Below are positions 1 to 8,910 of a DNA stretch of 64,000 nucleotides, piece by piece. The notes beneath the pieces were generated by a model that saw only the letters and a list, made by a program, of their open reading frames with translations, did not search any database and was not told the origin of the DNA. The stretch lies in NCBI GenBank assembly GCA_944325665.1, contig CALVAY010000002.1, positions 1-64,000 of the forward strand, written 5' to 3'. This DNA is from Candidatus Gastranaerophilales bacterium (GTDB lineage Bacteria; Cyanobacteriota; Vampirovibrionia; Gastranaerophilales; Gastranaerophilaceae). Positions within the stretch are counted from its first letter, which is position 1; each line of letters begins with the position of its first letter. The translations under genes and the position numbers were made by a program.

Positions 1-253
1 TTATATAATAAAAAAATATATAAAATTAAATACTCATTTTGAGTGTTACAAATAATCATTTAAGGTGTTTCTTTACACTGACCTCTCATAAAACTTGCCC
101 ATTGGGGCAACTTTTATTCGGCAGAGTCCGTGAGGTCGAGAGGAGCGAATCTCTCCCTTGCTATTTTTACAAGATAACTATTGCTTAAATCACAATTTTC
201 TGCATTAATTATAAATGTGTTAATAGAAATTATCGAGCAGAAGTATTGAAAAT
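1..253. other. AT-rich intergenic stretch with a structured element
   Basis: No convincing gene lies here. The first 60 bases are very AT-rich. Positions 80-155 are more GC-balanced and hold several complementary segments, listed as a separate entry. An antisense reading frame over 114-296 is open but has no ribosome binding site or recognisable domain, so it is left out. Confidence 0.6.
80..155. ncRNA. Candidate structured RNA, family not recognised
   Basis: Seen in the sequence: GACCTC (80-85) pairs with GAGGTC (132-137) and encloses a hairpin TTGCCC (95-100) / GGGCAA (105-110) with a 4-nt loop, followed by CTTTTATT, and a short CGG (119-121) / CCG (128-130) pairing. Next to it, GAGAG (138-142) pairs with CTCTC (151-155). 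Together these can form a three-way-junction-like fold. The strand is not decided: on plus it would be a leader of the TM2 gene at 254 or an independent small RNA. The first hairpin alone could be a simple terminator for a gene upstream of the window. Confidence 0.35.
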
Positions 254-529
254 ATGACACAGGGAAAAAAATATACAACAACATTGCTATTATCATTTTT
301 TCTAGGTTTACTTGGTGTTCACCGATTTTATACCGGCTATATTGGGCTTGGAATATTACAACTGGTAACGTTTGGATGTTTCGGTATTTTTTCCGCGATA
401 GACTTCATAAAAATATGTTTTAACGATTTTAAAAGCGCAGATGGTAAAGAACTTATAGGATACAACAAAACTCTAGGTTTTACACTATTTTATCTATGGA
501 TTGCAATCATAATTCTTAAGCTCATTTAA
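254..529 (+). CDS. TM2 domain-containing membrane protein
   Basis: A 91-residue protein that matches the TM2 family: a basic N-terminus, a hydrophobic helix (about residues 11-25) with the family pattern GLLGVHRFYTG, a second hydrophobic stretch, then IFSAIDFIKI, where family members usually carry a W/D-containing helix end. A third C-terminal helix (about 73-91) is present. TM2 proteins are small inner-membrane proteins with no agreed bacterial function. The ATG at 254 lacks a clear Shine-Dalgarno site, so the start is less sure than the family call. It is the only gene on this strand before 15724 and diverges from nothing visible. Confidence 0.8.
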   Translation: MTQGKKYTTTLLLSFFLGLLGVHRFYTGYIGLGILQLVTFGCFGIFSAIDFIKICFNDFKSADGKELIGYNKTLGFTLFYLWIAIIILKLI

Positions 530-571
530 GATACCACAGACATAAAAATTATAAATATACATGAACCACAA

Positions 572-1123
572 TCACAAAGGTTGTTCAATATATATACCTT
601 CACCACCCATATACTCTACTTGTTTACCGTCAAGATACAAGTAAACAGGCTTTTTCGAAGCAATATTATCCACTGTCATTTTAATTTGCTTAATTCTATT
701 TTGAATACTTTTTGTGCCGCCGCCATATTCAAAGTTTCTTGTCAGGTTAATAATAATCTTTCCGCCTTCATCCTTAACCCACATAAGTTTTACATCTTGT
801 GGGATTTCAGTATAAATTCCTCGTGCTGACTCAGCTTGGGTAGGCCCTTTTAAAAGCTCCTCAATTGCACCTTGAATTGTTGGCAATTGGGTTTTTCTTT
901 CAACATATTTAACCGTATTCTCATCAACCAAAAAACAAATCTTCATGGCATACTCAACGGGAGTTTTTTCCTGTTTTTTGTTTTCAACACGAACCTCTTT
1001 TGTAACAGTGGTCTTATTAGTGCTTAACTCACCTTGATAGCTCTCTTTTCCAAGGAGTTGATAAAAATAATAACCAATACAAATTACAAGACAAACAACT
1101 AAAGTTCTGACAAAAACACCCAT
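572..1123 (-). CDS. GerMN domain-containing exported protein
   Basis: 183 residues: an N-terminal membrane anchor (about 5-22), a polar Lys/Glu linker, then a GerMN (sporulation/germination-type) domain over about residues 60-170, with the family core LPTIQGAIEELLKGP followed by a glycine and strand-rich half. In Firmicutes the domain occurs in GerM, but it is also common in non-sporulating bacteria in envelope lipoproteins and anchored proteins, so sporulation should not be inferred. It is the last gene of the long minus-strand block, 4 nt after truB. Confidence 0.75.
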   Translation of the reverse strand: MGVFVRTLVVCLVICIGYYFYQLLGKESYQGELSTNKTTVTKEVRVENKKQEKTPVEYAMKICFLVDENTVKYVERKTQLPTIQGAIEELLKGPTQAESARGIYTEIPQDVKLMWVKDEGGKIIINLTRNFEYGGGTKSIQNRIKQIKMTVDNIASKKPVYLYLDGKQVEYMGGEGIYIEQPL

Positions 1124-1127
1124 TTTA

Positions 1128-1982
1128 CTACTCCGATTTAAAAACTTTTTCCATCTTTAATACATTATCCGACAAATTTGCAACAGATACAAGTTTGTTA
1201 TCATAAATAAGCATAAAAGGCTTATTATTAGGCTTTTGAAGGTTTACATTCAGCGGATTTCCATTTAAAACCTTTTGATACTGCGCAGAATTTAGTACAA
1301 ATTTATTTAAATTAAGCACATCTATGGCATTAAGGCGAGTAAAATCGGCATTAGGAGAAATTTTTTGCGAGTTTTCCAGTAAAAAATTTCCGCATTTTAT
1401 TCTGATTAAATCACACATATAAGCACCACAATTAAGCTTTTCGCCTACATCTCGGACAAGAGAGCGAATATATGTACCCGATGAGCATTCAACAAGAATT
1501 TTTGCTTCATCAGTGCCGTTAAAATCAAGGAGTTCAATTTTATATATTCTAATAAGTCTTGGCTTAATGTCTGGAATTTCTTTATTAGCTCTTACTAAAT
1601 CGCAAAGTTTTTTTCCACCGATTTTAATAGCACTGTATTTAGGCGGAATTTGGCTAATATTGCCGACAAATTCTGCTAAAGTCGCTTCAAGTGTTTTCTT
1701 ATCAAAAGAAGGCAAAGCAATAAATTCCTTTTCACCTTCAGCGTCTAAAGTGTCAGTAACATAGCCAAATTTAATATCAGCGATATAAGTTTTATCGCTA
1801 TCCAAGTACTCTAGCAACCTTGTTGCGCTTCCGACTGCAACTTGCATAACACCATGTGCAAGGGGGTCAAGAGTGCCCGAATGACCGATTTTTTTAGTAT
1901 TTAAAATCTTTCTTAGCTGCCTTACGACATCAAAGGAGGTTATATTTTTTTCTTTGTATATATTAAGAAAATAACCCGTCAA
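1128..1982 (-). CDS. truB: tRNA pseudouridine(55) synthase TruB
   Basis: 284 residues, normal for TruB. It converts U55 of the tRNA T-loop to pseudouridine. The catalytic motif is clear near the N-terminus: GHSGTLDPLAHGV, with the aspartate nucleophile, followed by ATRLLEYL and the RSLVRDVGEKL segment typical of the TruB catalytic domain. A short C-terminal extension shows only weak PUA-like character. It lies between rbfA (1 nt gap) and the GerMN gene; truB, rbfA and infB together are a classic translation cluster. Confidence 0.97.
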   Translation of the reverse strand: MTGYFLNIYKEKNITSFDVVRQLRKILNTKKIGHSGTLDPLAHGVMQVAVGSATRLLEYLDSDKTYIADIKFGYVTDTLDAEGEKEFIALPSFDKKTLEATLAEFVGNISQIPPKYSAIKIGGKKLCDLVRANKEIPDIKPRLIRIYKIELLDFNGTDEAKILVECSSGTYIRSLVRDVGEKLNCGAYMCDLIRIKCGNFLLENSQKISPNADFTRLNAIDVLNLNKFVLNSAQYQKVLNGNPLNVNLQKPNNKPFMLIYDNKLVSVANLSDNVLKMEKVFKSE

Positions 1983-1983
1983 G

Positions 1984-2337
1984 CTACTTAATCTCGCCTC
2001 GTGAAATTTTGTCTATAAGCTCAGTAATCTTTGCACCACGCTCCAGTGATTCATCCAAAATAAAAAGCAATGAAGGGGTGTGTCTTAAGCGAATTCTTTG
2101 ACCGACAAGATGTCTTATTCTTGGAGTATCCTTTTCAAGAGCAGCTTTTGTACTTTCTTTTGCCTTATCATCACCAAAGACACTGTAAAAAACCCTTGCA
2201 GCGGAATTATCAGGCGAAACGTCAACGTCCGTAATAGAAACTATGCCTGATATATGAGGATCTTTTATTTCAGTGCGCAAAATATCGGAAATTTCACGCA
2301 TTAGGGCTTTTCTGACTCTTTCATTTCTTAATGACAT
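1984..2337 (-). CDS. rbfA: 30S ribosome-binding factor RbfA
   Basis: 117 residues, the usual RbfA size, with the single type-II KH-like fold signature: RVRKALMREISDIL at the N-terminus, the VDVSPDNSAARVFYSV strand region, and a C-terminal IRLRHTPSLLFILDESLERG motif. RbfA assists late 30S maturation and cold adaptation by binding near the 16S 5' helix. It sits 9 nt after infB and 1 nt before truB in the same direction. Confidence 0.97.
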   Translation of the reverse strand: MSLRNERVRKALMREISDILRTEIKDPHISGIVSITDVDVSPDNSAARVFYSVFGDDKAKESTKAALEKDTPRIRHLVGQRIRLRHTPSLLFILDESLERGAKITELIDKISRGEIK

Positions 2338-2346
2338 AATTAAATC

Positions 2347-4821
2347 CTATACAAGTGTAAGCGGCTCAACTTCCTTAGTTGTTGAAACTTCAATAATATC
2401 ACCTTCTTGAATATCATTGAATTTAGCAAAAGAAATACCGCATTCAAAACCGGTAGCAACTTCTTTTACATCATCTTTAAAGCGTTTTAGCTGGTCAATT
2501 TCACCCTTGAAGATTTGCTCGCCATTTCTGTATAAAATTGCAGTTTTTGAACGAACAATTTTACCTTCAAGAACATAACAGCCGGCGATTTTATTTGTTT
2601 TACCAACCGTAAACACTTGTCTGACCTCAGCTTTACCAAGTTCAACCTGTTCAATTTCGGGTTCAAGCAATGAAAGCATGGTTTTTTCAACATCTTCCAA
2701 TACCTGATAGATAATATCATATTTTTTAATTTGGACTTTTTCTTTATCGGCTGCCACAAGAGCATTTGCGTCTTCCTTGACAGTAAAGCCCATAATAATA
2801 GCACCTGACGCAGAAGCAAGCATAACGTCAGCCTCAGAAATATCACCCACGCCTACGTGGATAATTTTTGGAATAACTTTTGATGACTTAACGTTTTGAA
2901 TTGCTTGAGAAACAGCCTCAGCAGAGCCGTGAGTATTGGCCTTAATAATCAAGTTAAGGTTTTTAATCTCATCATTATTAAGCGTTTCTTTTTTAATGTG
3001 AGCCGCAGTCATAGCTTCAAGTCGCGTTGAACGTTCTTTTTGTTTACGCTCTTGAACAATCTGCCTCATAACTTTTTCATTTTCAACAGCTTCAAAAGTA
3101 TCACCCGCTTGCGGTACTTCATTCAGCCCTAATATCTCAACAGGAGTAGAAGGACCGGCAAATTTTACTCTTCTGCCTGAATCATCAAGTAAAGCGCGAA
3201 CTTTACCGCCAACAGTACCTACAACAATCGAATCACCAATTTTAAGAGTACCGTTTTGAACAAGCATTGTGGCAACAGGACCTTTACCTTTATCCAAGTT
3301 TGCTTCAATTATAACGCCTGTTGCAGGGCATTTTTCAACCGCTTTAAGCTCTTGCATATCAGAAACTAAAAGAATGTATTCTAAAAGCTCATCAATACCG
3401 AATTTTTGCAATGCACTAACAGGAACACAAATTGTATCTCCACCCCATTTTTCAGGTATTAAACCATGTTCCGTTAACTGTTGAAGAACTCTATCCGGAT
3501 CAGCATCAGGCTTATCCATTTTATTGACTGCAACAATAATAGGTACATTAGCTGATTTAGCATGGTTTATAGCTTCAATAGTTTGAGGCATAACGCCGTC
3601 ATCAGCCGCAACAACCAAAATTGCAACGTCGGTTGACTGCGCACCGCGAGCTCTCATTTGAGTAAAAGCTTCGTGTCCCGGGGTATCAATAAATACGATT
3701 TTTCTATCATCAAGCCAAACAGTATAAGCACCGATGCTTTGAGTGATACCACCAACTTCTGTTGAAACAATTTTATGTTTAGAAGCTCTAATTGAATCCA
3801 AAAGAGTTGTTTTACCGTGGTCAACGTGCCCCATGATTGTAACAACAGGAGCTCTTTTTACAAGCATGCTCGCATCGGCATTGATAAGATACTTGTTCTT
3901 TTCTTCTTTCATTGTTTCTTCTTCAATGAAAGCATCAATATCTTCATCCAAAACTTCAATTTCAAAGCTTTCAGTCGCTTTTTTAGCAGTGTCAACATCA
4001 ATCGGTGAGTTAACTGTAACCATTATACCTTGCATCATAAGGAATTTAATGATTTCAGCCGGAGTCTTTTTAATTTTATCTGATAATTCACCAACTGTCA
4101 TAGGGCGGTTAATTACAACAGACTTAACCTCTTCTACCGCTTGAGTTTCTTGAACGTGCTTTTTATGTTTATTTTGAACAGCTTTTTCAAGACTTATTCT
4201 TTCTTGCTCTTCCTCTTTGTTATTATATCCACGTTCTTTTTTCTTCTTTTTGTTTCGTGAATCCTGATTTGCATATATATCTTGAGAAATAATATGTCTT
4301 TTAATAGGAGTTCTTGGCTGCTCTTGCTGCTTATCCTCTTTAACTTCTTTCTTTTTAGGTTTTTCTTCCTCTTTTGGGGGTTCATTTTGCTTTGCAAAGT
4401 TTTTCTTAGTTAAAGAAGGAATATTTTCAATTCTGTTTTCAATTTCTTTTTTTGGAGGTTGTGGAGCTTGTTTTTTTGGAGCAGGACGAACTATTTCAAG
4501 TCTTGATTTTAATTTCGGCTCAACAACTTTAAGCACTTCCTTTTTAGTCTCTTCCTTTGTTTCAGAAGAAGGTTTCTCGTCTTGGACGTTTGTTTCTTGC
4601 GCAACTTCTTCTTTTTGAGGTTTTTGTTTTTTAACAACAAAAGCCTTTGGCTTAGATTTTTTTACTTCTGAATTAGTATATAAAGCTTTAATTTTATCAA
4701 TATTTGCTTCACTAACGGTCGCACTGTGTGATTTTAAAACAATGCCCAACTGCGCATTTGCTTTTTCTATCAATTCTTTAGCCGTTGTATTTAGTTCTTT
4801 TGCGAGTTCGTGTACTCTCAT
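2347..4821 (-). CDS. infB: Translation initiation factor IF-2
   Basis: 824 residues. Domain order: an IF2_N-type helical segment (1-50), a long Lys/Glu/Pro-rich low-complexity linker (about 50-230), a second IF2_N-like segment (about 237-300), the GTPase domain with G1 GHVDHGKT (331-338), G3 DTPGHEAF and G4 NKMDKPDAD, then domains II-IV that bind fMet-tRNA. It delivers formylated initiator tRNA to the 30S subunit. The ATG at 4821 heads an N-terminus typical of the family. No nusA precedes it, unlike the common nusA-infB order; a TPR membrane protein lies upstream with a 71-nt gap, the largest in this block, so an internal promoter is possible. Confidence 0.98.
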   Translation of the reverse strand: MRVHELAKELNTTAKELIEKANAQLGIVLKSHSATVSEANIDKIKALYTNSEVKKSKPKAFVVKKQKPQKEEVAQETNVQDEKPSSETKEETKKEVLKVVEPKLKSRLEIVRPAPKKQAPQPPKKEIENRIENIPSLTKKNFAKQNEPPKEEEKPKKKEVKEDKQQEQPRTPIKRHIISQDIYANQDSRNKKKKKERGYNNKEEEQERISLEKAVQNKHKKHVQETQAVEEVKSVVINRPMTVGELSDKIKKTPAEIIKFLMMQGIMVTVNSPIDVDTAKKATESFEIEVLDEDIDAFIEEETMKEEKNKYLINADASMLVKRAPVVTIMGHVDHGKTTLLDSIRASKHKIVSTEVGGITQSIGAYTVWLDDRKIVFIDTPGHEAFTQMRARGAQSTDVAILVVAADDGVMPQTIEAINHAKSANVPIIVAVNKMDKPDADPDRVLQQLTEHGLIPEKWGGDTICVPVSALQKFGIDELLEYILLVSDMQELKAVEKCPATGVIIEANLDKGKGPVATMLVQNGTLKIGDSIVVGTVGGKVRALLDDSGRRVKFAGPSTPVEILGLNEVPQAGDTFEAVENEKVMRQIVQERKQKERSTRLEAMTAAHIKKETLNNDEIKNLNLIIKANTHGSAEAVSQAIQNVKSSKVIPKIIHVGVGDISEADVMLASASGAIIMGFTVKEDANALVAADKEKVQIKKYDIIYQVLEDVEKTMLSLLEPEIEQVELGKAEVRQVFTVGKTNKIAGCYVLEGKIVRSKTAILYRNGEQIFKGEIDQLKRFKDDVKEVATGFECGISFAKFNDIQEGDIIEVSTTKEVEPLTLV

Positions 4822-4892
4822 TATGCTCCAAAATTTTATCTACTTACAATACTATTAATAGCACAAGCATAAGATTTAGTACAGTTTTTTAA

Positions 4893-6149
4893 TTAATTTA
4901 CAATATTAGGCTTAAACGAATTAATTAAAACCCAGTGGCTGCGGACATTCTTGCGCGCATAAAAATTAATTACAGCTTGATTTAATACCGCTTGAGAAGC
5001 AAGCTCGCTAATCGGGATTGAAACATTATTTAAAACGCCGCCGGGTGGTAAGCTTCTGTTTTCATCAACCGCCTTAACTTGGAAACTTTGCTTAGAGGTA
5101 GCTATTGCAGAGACTTTAACCATAATATACAGGCCGCTAATGGGTAATTTTGAGTTATTTTTAAGCGTAAAATTCAAAACTGGTTTTTTAGACATAAAAG
5201 GTATTTTATTGTACTCTTTTACAGAAATATTTGCGATAATTATGTCATTTTTATAAATATTATTACTTAAAATTTTTCTTTGGAAATTTTCAATTTTAAG
5301 AGTGTAATATTTGACAGAGGGAGCTTTGCCTGAGGCTTCTGCTTGTTTTAAAAGCTCATTAAGAAGATAATAATACAAATCAAGATTGACTATGTCAGGG
5401 TCTAATTCATAAGCATGTTCAATATATTTTAGTGCCTTTTCGTTATCAACATCTTTATATAAAAGCGCCAACTTATAGTAAGCATAGCCGTCATCAAACA
5501 ACTCAATTGCATTTTCAAGAACACGTTTTGCAAGCGGCAAATTATTTTCTGATATAAAAACATCGGCAAAGTCTGAATATGCACGGGCATAATCTTTTAA
5601 AACCTGATTTTTCAGCTTGTTATTTGTATTTTTTGCATACTTATATGAAAGTTTATATGTTTTAATTGCATTTGAATAATCATGATCGGACAAAAAAGAC
5701 TTTGCAATACGTGAATAGAATCTTGCTCGCATTTCATAATATTTTTTATTTTGAACGTCAGGTAAAAGAAGGATTAAGTTAAAGGCATTTTGATACTCTT
5801 TTTGCTCAGCAAAAAACATGGCAGCCTTGTAAACAGCAAATGGCGCATTATTAGACTTTATCAATGCTTTTTTATAATTAATCCGTGCTTTATCATACTC
5901 CTTTACCAACTGATGAAGAACGGCAAGCTTTAAGTTAATAGTGTAGTCGGACGGGTTTTGTTTTTCAAGATAATATAGCCTTTGAATGTCCAAACCTGTA
6001 TTAACTGACTCATCTTTGGATGTGGTCTTTGTTCGCTTTTGATCAACATTTATTGCTAAATCCGCGACACAAAAAAGTACAATTACAAGAGCAACAAGGA
6101 AAGTGCGCAAAAAAGTATTAAAATATTGCTGTTTATCGGTATTATTCAT
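4893..6149 (-). CDS. Membrane-anchored TPR protein
   Basis: 418 residues from the ATG at 6149. This start is preferred over an upstream one because AGGAAG lies 6 nt before it and it overlaps the end of the MgtC gene by 8 nt, as in coupled operon genes. One N-terminal transmembrane helix (about residues 14-30) is followed by several TPR-like helical repeats (about 60-260; pattern DYSNAIKTYKLSYKYA) and a C-terminal beta-rich domain (about 300-418) resembling an extracytoplasmic Ig/CARDB-like fold. The protein probably faces the periplasm as an assembly platform. The specific function is not recognised. Confidence 0.7.
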   Translation of the reverse strand: MNNTDKQQYFNTFLRTFLVALVIVLFCVADLAINVDQKRTKTTSKDESVNTGLDIQRLYYLEKQNPSDYTINLKLAVLHQLVKEYDKARINYKKALIKSNNAPFAVYKAAMFFAEQKEYQNAFNLILLLPDVQNKKYYEMRARFYSRIAKSFLSDHDYSNAIKTYKLSYKYAKNTNNKLKNQVLKDYARAYSDFADVFISENNLPLAKRVLENAIELFDDGYAYYKLALLYKDVDNEKALKYIEHAYELDPDIVNLDLYYYLLNELLKQAEASGKAPSVKYYTLKIENFQRKILSNNIYKNDIIIANISVKEYNKIPFMSKKPVLNFTLKNNSKLPISGLYIMVKVSAIATSKQSFQVKAVDENRSLPPGGVLNNVSIPISELASQAVLNQAVINFYARKNVRSHWVLINSFKPNIVN

Positions 6150-6846
6150 AAACTTCCTGAACCTCAAGAGAATTGATACAATCAAGATGTGCAAAAGTCT
6201 CATTTATAGTACAAATGCTTTTATTCGCCATTACTTTCATGTTAATTTTTAAGTCAGTACCGTTTAGAACCTTTTTTTCGATTTTTGTAATTTTACTGAA
6301 ATTCTTTTCTATAATTGCGCTTATTTGTTCAAAGTTTTTTATGCTTGTGCTTAGCTTAATTTCAACCAATCTGTAATGCGCAACACGCTGTCCGATAACT
6401 TTTTTTTCAAATATTCTGATTAAAATTAAAACCGCCATTGTTGAAATTGTTGCAGTTGCAGCAAGCATATATTCACCCGTACCGCAAGCCATGCCAACAG
6501 CAGCGCAAATCCATAGAGTAGCAGCAGTTGTAATACCTAAAATATTTGTACCGCTTCTCATAACAGTACCTGCACCGATAAAACCGATACCTGTAATTAT
6601 TTGAGCAGCAATACGCGCAGGGTCATTTACACCCGAGAAACCTGCAACATTTTGCATTTTAAAGGCATAAATTGAAAGAATTGTAAAAACACAAGCACCC
6701 GTACAGACAAGAATGTGCGTCCTTAGTCCTGCAAATTTACCCGTAATTTCTCTTTCAAAACCTAAAATAAAACCAAACAAAATTGAAAGACCAATACGCA
6801 AATAAATTAACGTATTATATTCGCTCAAAAAATTAATCTGCTCCAT
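6142..6846 (-). CDS. MgtC/SapB family membrane protein
   Basis: 234 residues with the MgtC N-terminal signature: four to five hydrophobic helices, the early motif GFILGFEREITGKFAGLRTHILV, described here only by its key ERE and GLRTH residues, then RIAAQIITGIGFIGAG and the TTAATLWICAAVGMACG helix. MgtC relatives affect magnesium homeostasis and modulate the F-type ATPase in pathogens, but most family members are uncharacterised. The C-terminal cytoplasmic domain (about 150-234) is ACT-like in other MgtC proteins. It starts 1 nt from the permease gene upstream and overlaps the TPR gene downstream. Confidence 0.88.
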   Translation of the reverse strand: MEQINFLSEYNTLIYLRIGLSILFGFILGFEREITGKFAGLRTHILVCTGACVFTILSIYAFKMQNVAGFSGVNDPARIAAQIITGIGFIGAGTVMRSGTNILGITTAATLWICAAVGMACGTGEYMLAATATISTMAVLILIRIFEKKVIGQRVAHYRLVEIKLSTSIKNFEQISAIIEKNFSKITKIEKKVLNGTDLKINMKVMANKSICTINETFAHLDCINSLEVQEVYE

Positions 6847-7911
6847 CTACCTTATTTCCGATTTAGGGTCTAATATATCCCTTATTGTATCTCCTATTAA
6901 GTTAAAAGACAAAACTGCAACAAAAATTAAAAAACCTGGTGTTAAAAGCCAAGGGCGATACATGATATTCGCAAACTCTTGAGCTTCTTTTAGCATATTG
7001 CCCCAGCTGGCATCGGGCTGCTGAATTCCAAGCCCCAAAAAGCTTAGGCCTGATTCAGCCAATATATACCCCGGTACACTTAGAGTAATTGCAATAATTA
7101 CATAGCTCGAGGTTTGGGGCAAAATGTGTTTTAAAATAATTCTTGCCTTACTGGCACCAATAGAGCGTGCAGCCGTGATATAATCTTGTGTTTTAATAGA
7201 TAAAACCATGCCCCTAATTACGCGAGAAAAGCCCGCCCAACCTATGAGGGCTAAAATTACGGTAATTAAGAAAAATCTTTGAGCACTTGTCATCCCCGAG
7301 GGTAAAATTGCGGCCAGAATAATCAAAAGGTAAAAGCTTGGAATAGACATTATAGCTTCAGAAAATCTCATCATGAGCATATCCGCCCTGCCGCCCAAAT
7401 AGCCTGAAATGCCACCATATATCATACCAATCGGAAAAGATATAAATAAAGCCAAAAAGCCGATTGTTAAAGACACTTGCCCGCCGTACAAAAGCCTTGA
7501 AAAGTTGTCCCTGCCATTAATATCACAGCCTAAAAGGAATAAATCTCCGCCGTCATGTGTTCCGATTAAGTGTCGGTTTGTCTTGAACAGACCTAAAAAT
7601 TTATACTCAAAACCTTTAGCAAAAAGGGTTAGGTAGTGCTTTTTTTCTCTGTCCTGAATAAAATATGAGCGAAGGGAATTTTTATCAAATTTTCTTATGT
7701 AACTGTATGTATAAGGACGCGAGAACTTGCCGTCAGGGGTTATAAAATAAATATTAGACGGTGGTGCATAAGATAATTTTCTGTTAGAAAAGTCTTTAGG
7801 GTAAATTGAAATAAAATTTGCAAACAGAATAGAAAGGTATAAGAGAAGCAAAATAAAAAAGGATAATAGGGCAACTTTATCTTTTTTGAATTTTTTTACA
7901 AATTCTCTCAT
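6847..7911 (-). CDS. Peptide/nickel-type ABC transporter permease, DppC/OppC family
   Basis: 354 residues: N-terminal helix, a large periplasmic loop (about 40-140), then five transmembrane helices with the EAA-loop motif YITAARSIGASKARIILKH that contacts the ATPase. Family features such as GTDxxGRDxxSR are recognisable as GCDINGRDNFSRL and LLYGGQVSLTIG. With the DppB-like partner immediately upstream (1-nt overlap) it would form the channel of an oligopeptide or dipeptide importer. The only OppD-like ATPase in this window is 19 kb away at 26516, and no substrate-binding protein is encoded nearby. Substrate cannot be assigned. Confidence 0.92.
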   Translation of the reverse strand: MREFVKKFKKDKVALLSFFILLLLYLSILFANFISIYPKDFSNRKLSYAPPSNIYFITPDGKFSRPYTYSYIRKFDKNSLRSYFIQDREKKHYLTLFAKGFEYKFLGLFKTNRHLIGTHDGGDLFLLGCDINGRDNFSRLLYGGQVSLTIGFLALFISFPIGMIYGGISGYLGGRADMLMMRFSEAIMSIPSFYLLIILAAILPSGMTSAQRFFLITVILALIGWAGFSRVIRGMVLSIKTQDYITAARSIGASKARIILKHILPQTSSYVIIAITLSVPGYILAESGLSFLGLGIQQPDASWGNMLKEAQEFANIMYRPWLLTPGFLIFVAVLSFNLIGDTIRDILDPKSEIR

Positions 7912-8876
7912 TACAACCTCACTCTCGGGTCTGTAATTTTAAGCAGTATGTCAGATAAAATATTTCCGGCAATCAGCATAAAAGAGCCAATTACAAGGCT
8001 TGCCATAACAAGATTTATGTCAGATTTCATAACGGCTTCCAAAATTAACCTTCCAAGCCCGGGATATTGAAACACATACTCTGTTAGGGCAGCACCTGAT
8101 AATAGAGCCGCAAATTCAAATCCTAAAAGTGTAACAAGGGGGTTTATGGCATTTCGTAGAGCATGCTTTATTATAACCTTATTTGGCGAAAGCCCTTTTG
8201 CTTTAGCAAATTTAACATAATCACTATCCAAAACATCCAACAAATTTGACCTCATCTGCCTTGCAAGACCTGCGAGCGAAATTGTCGTAAGAACAAGAGT
8301 TGGTAAAAATAAGTGGTGAAATATATCAAAAATCTTATTTATCGTTGACATTTGAGAGAAATTCGGACAGGTTAGCCCGCCAATTGGGAACCAGCCTGTT
8401 TTTTGGGCAAATATCAAAAGTAATATTGCAAAGAAAAAGGAGGGTATAGCCATGCCTGCACTTGATAAGACTGTTAAAAGCCTGTCAAAAGTACTTCGAA
8501 AATTAAGTGCAGCTATAACGCCAAGAGGAATACCAATAAGCCAAGTCCAAAAAATTACATTCAGGGACAATAAAATAGTATTAAAAGCCCTCTCTTTTAT
8601 TTTAGAACTGACGCTTTCCCCGCTTACACAGGTCCCCATATTCCCTTTAATAAAATTTTTACCCCAAATAAAATATTGAACAATAATCGGTTTATCAAGC
8701 CCAAGGCGAACTTTTTCAGCTTCAATTGTCTGCTTTGAAATAGACGGATTCATTTTAAGTTCAGCCAAAGGGTCAACCGGAGATAATCTGATTAAAAAGA
8801 AACTAATTAGGGACACAATTATAATAATCGGTATCCCTTGCAATATACGCTTAAAAATAAATTTGTATATGGACAT
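7911..8876 (-). CDS. Peptide/nickel-type ABC transporter permease, DppB/OppB family
   Basis: 321 residues with the DppB architecture: an N-terminal helix (RILQGIPIIIIVSLISFFLI), a periplasmic loop with the conserved DPLAELKMNP region, and five more helices with the EAA motif YVKFAKAKGLSPNKVIIKHA. The pairing with the DppC-like gene (1-nt overlap) supports an importer channel. The ATPase and the binding protein must come from elsewhere in the genome. Confidence 0.93.
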   Translation of the reverse strand: MSIYKFIFKRILQGIPIIIIVSLISFFLIRLSPVDPLAELKMNPSISKQTIEAEKVRLGLDKPIIVQYFIWGKNFIKGNMGTCVSGESVSSKIKERAFNTILLSLNVIFWTWLIGIPLGVIAALNFRSTFDRLLTVLSSAGMAIPSFFFAILLLIFAQKTGWFPIGGLTCPNFSQMSTINKIFDIFHHLFLPTLVLTTISLAGLARQMRSNLLDVLDSDYVKFAKAKGLSPNKVIIKHALRNAINPLVTLLGFEFAALLSGAALTEYVFQYPGLGRLILEAVMKSDINLVMASLVIGSFMLIAGNILSDILLKITDPRVRL

Positions 8877-8910
8877 AAAATTACTTTACACTAAATTTTT
8901 ATTCTTAAAA

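Noticed and set aside
114-296. Open frame on the minus strand ending in a charged stretch
   Set aside because: It has no ribosome site or domain, overlaps the TM2 gene and is best explained by the structured element read in a coding frame.
572-1123. Sporulation function for the GerMN protein
   Set aside because: The domain is widespread in non-sporulating bacteria, and no sporulation gene is present in the window.
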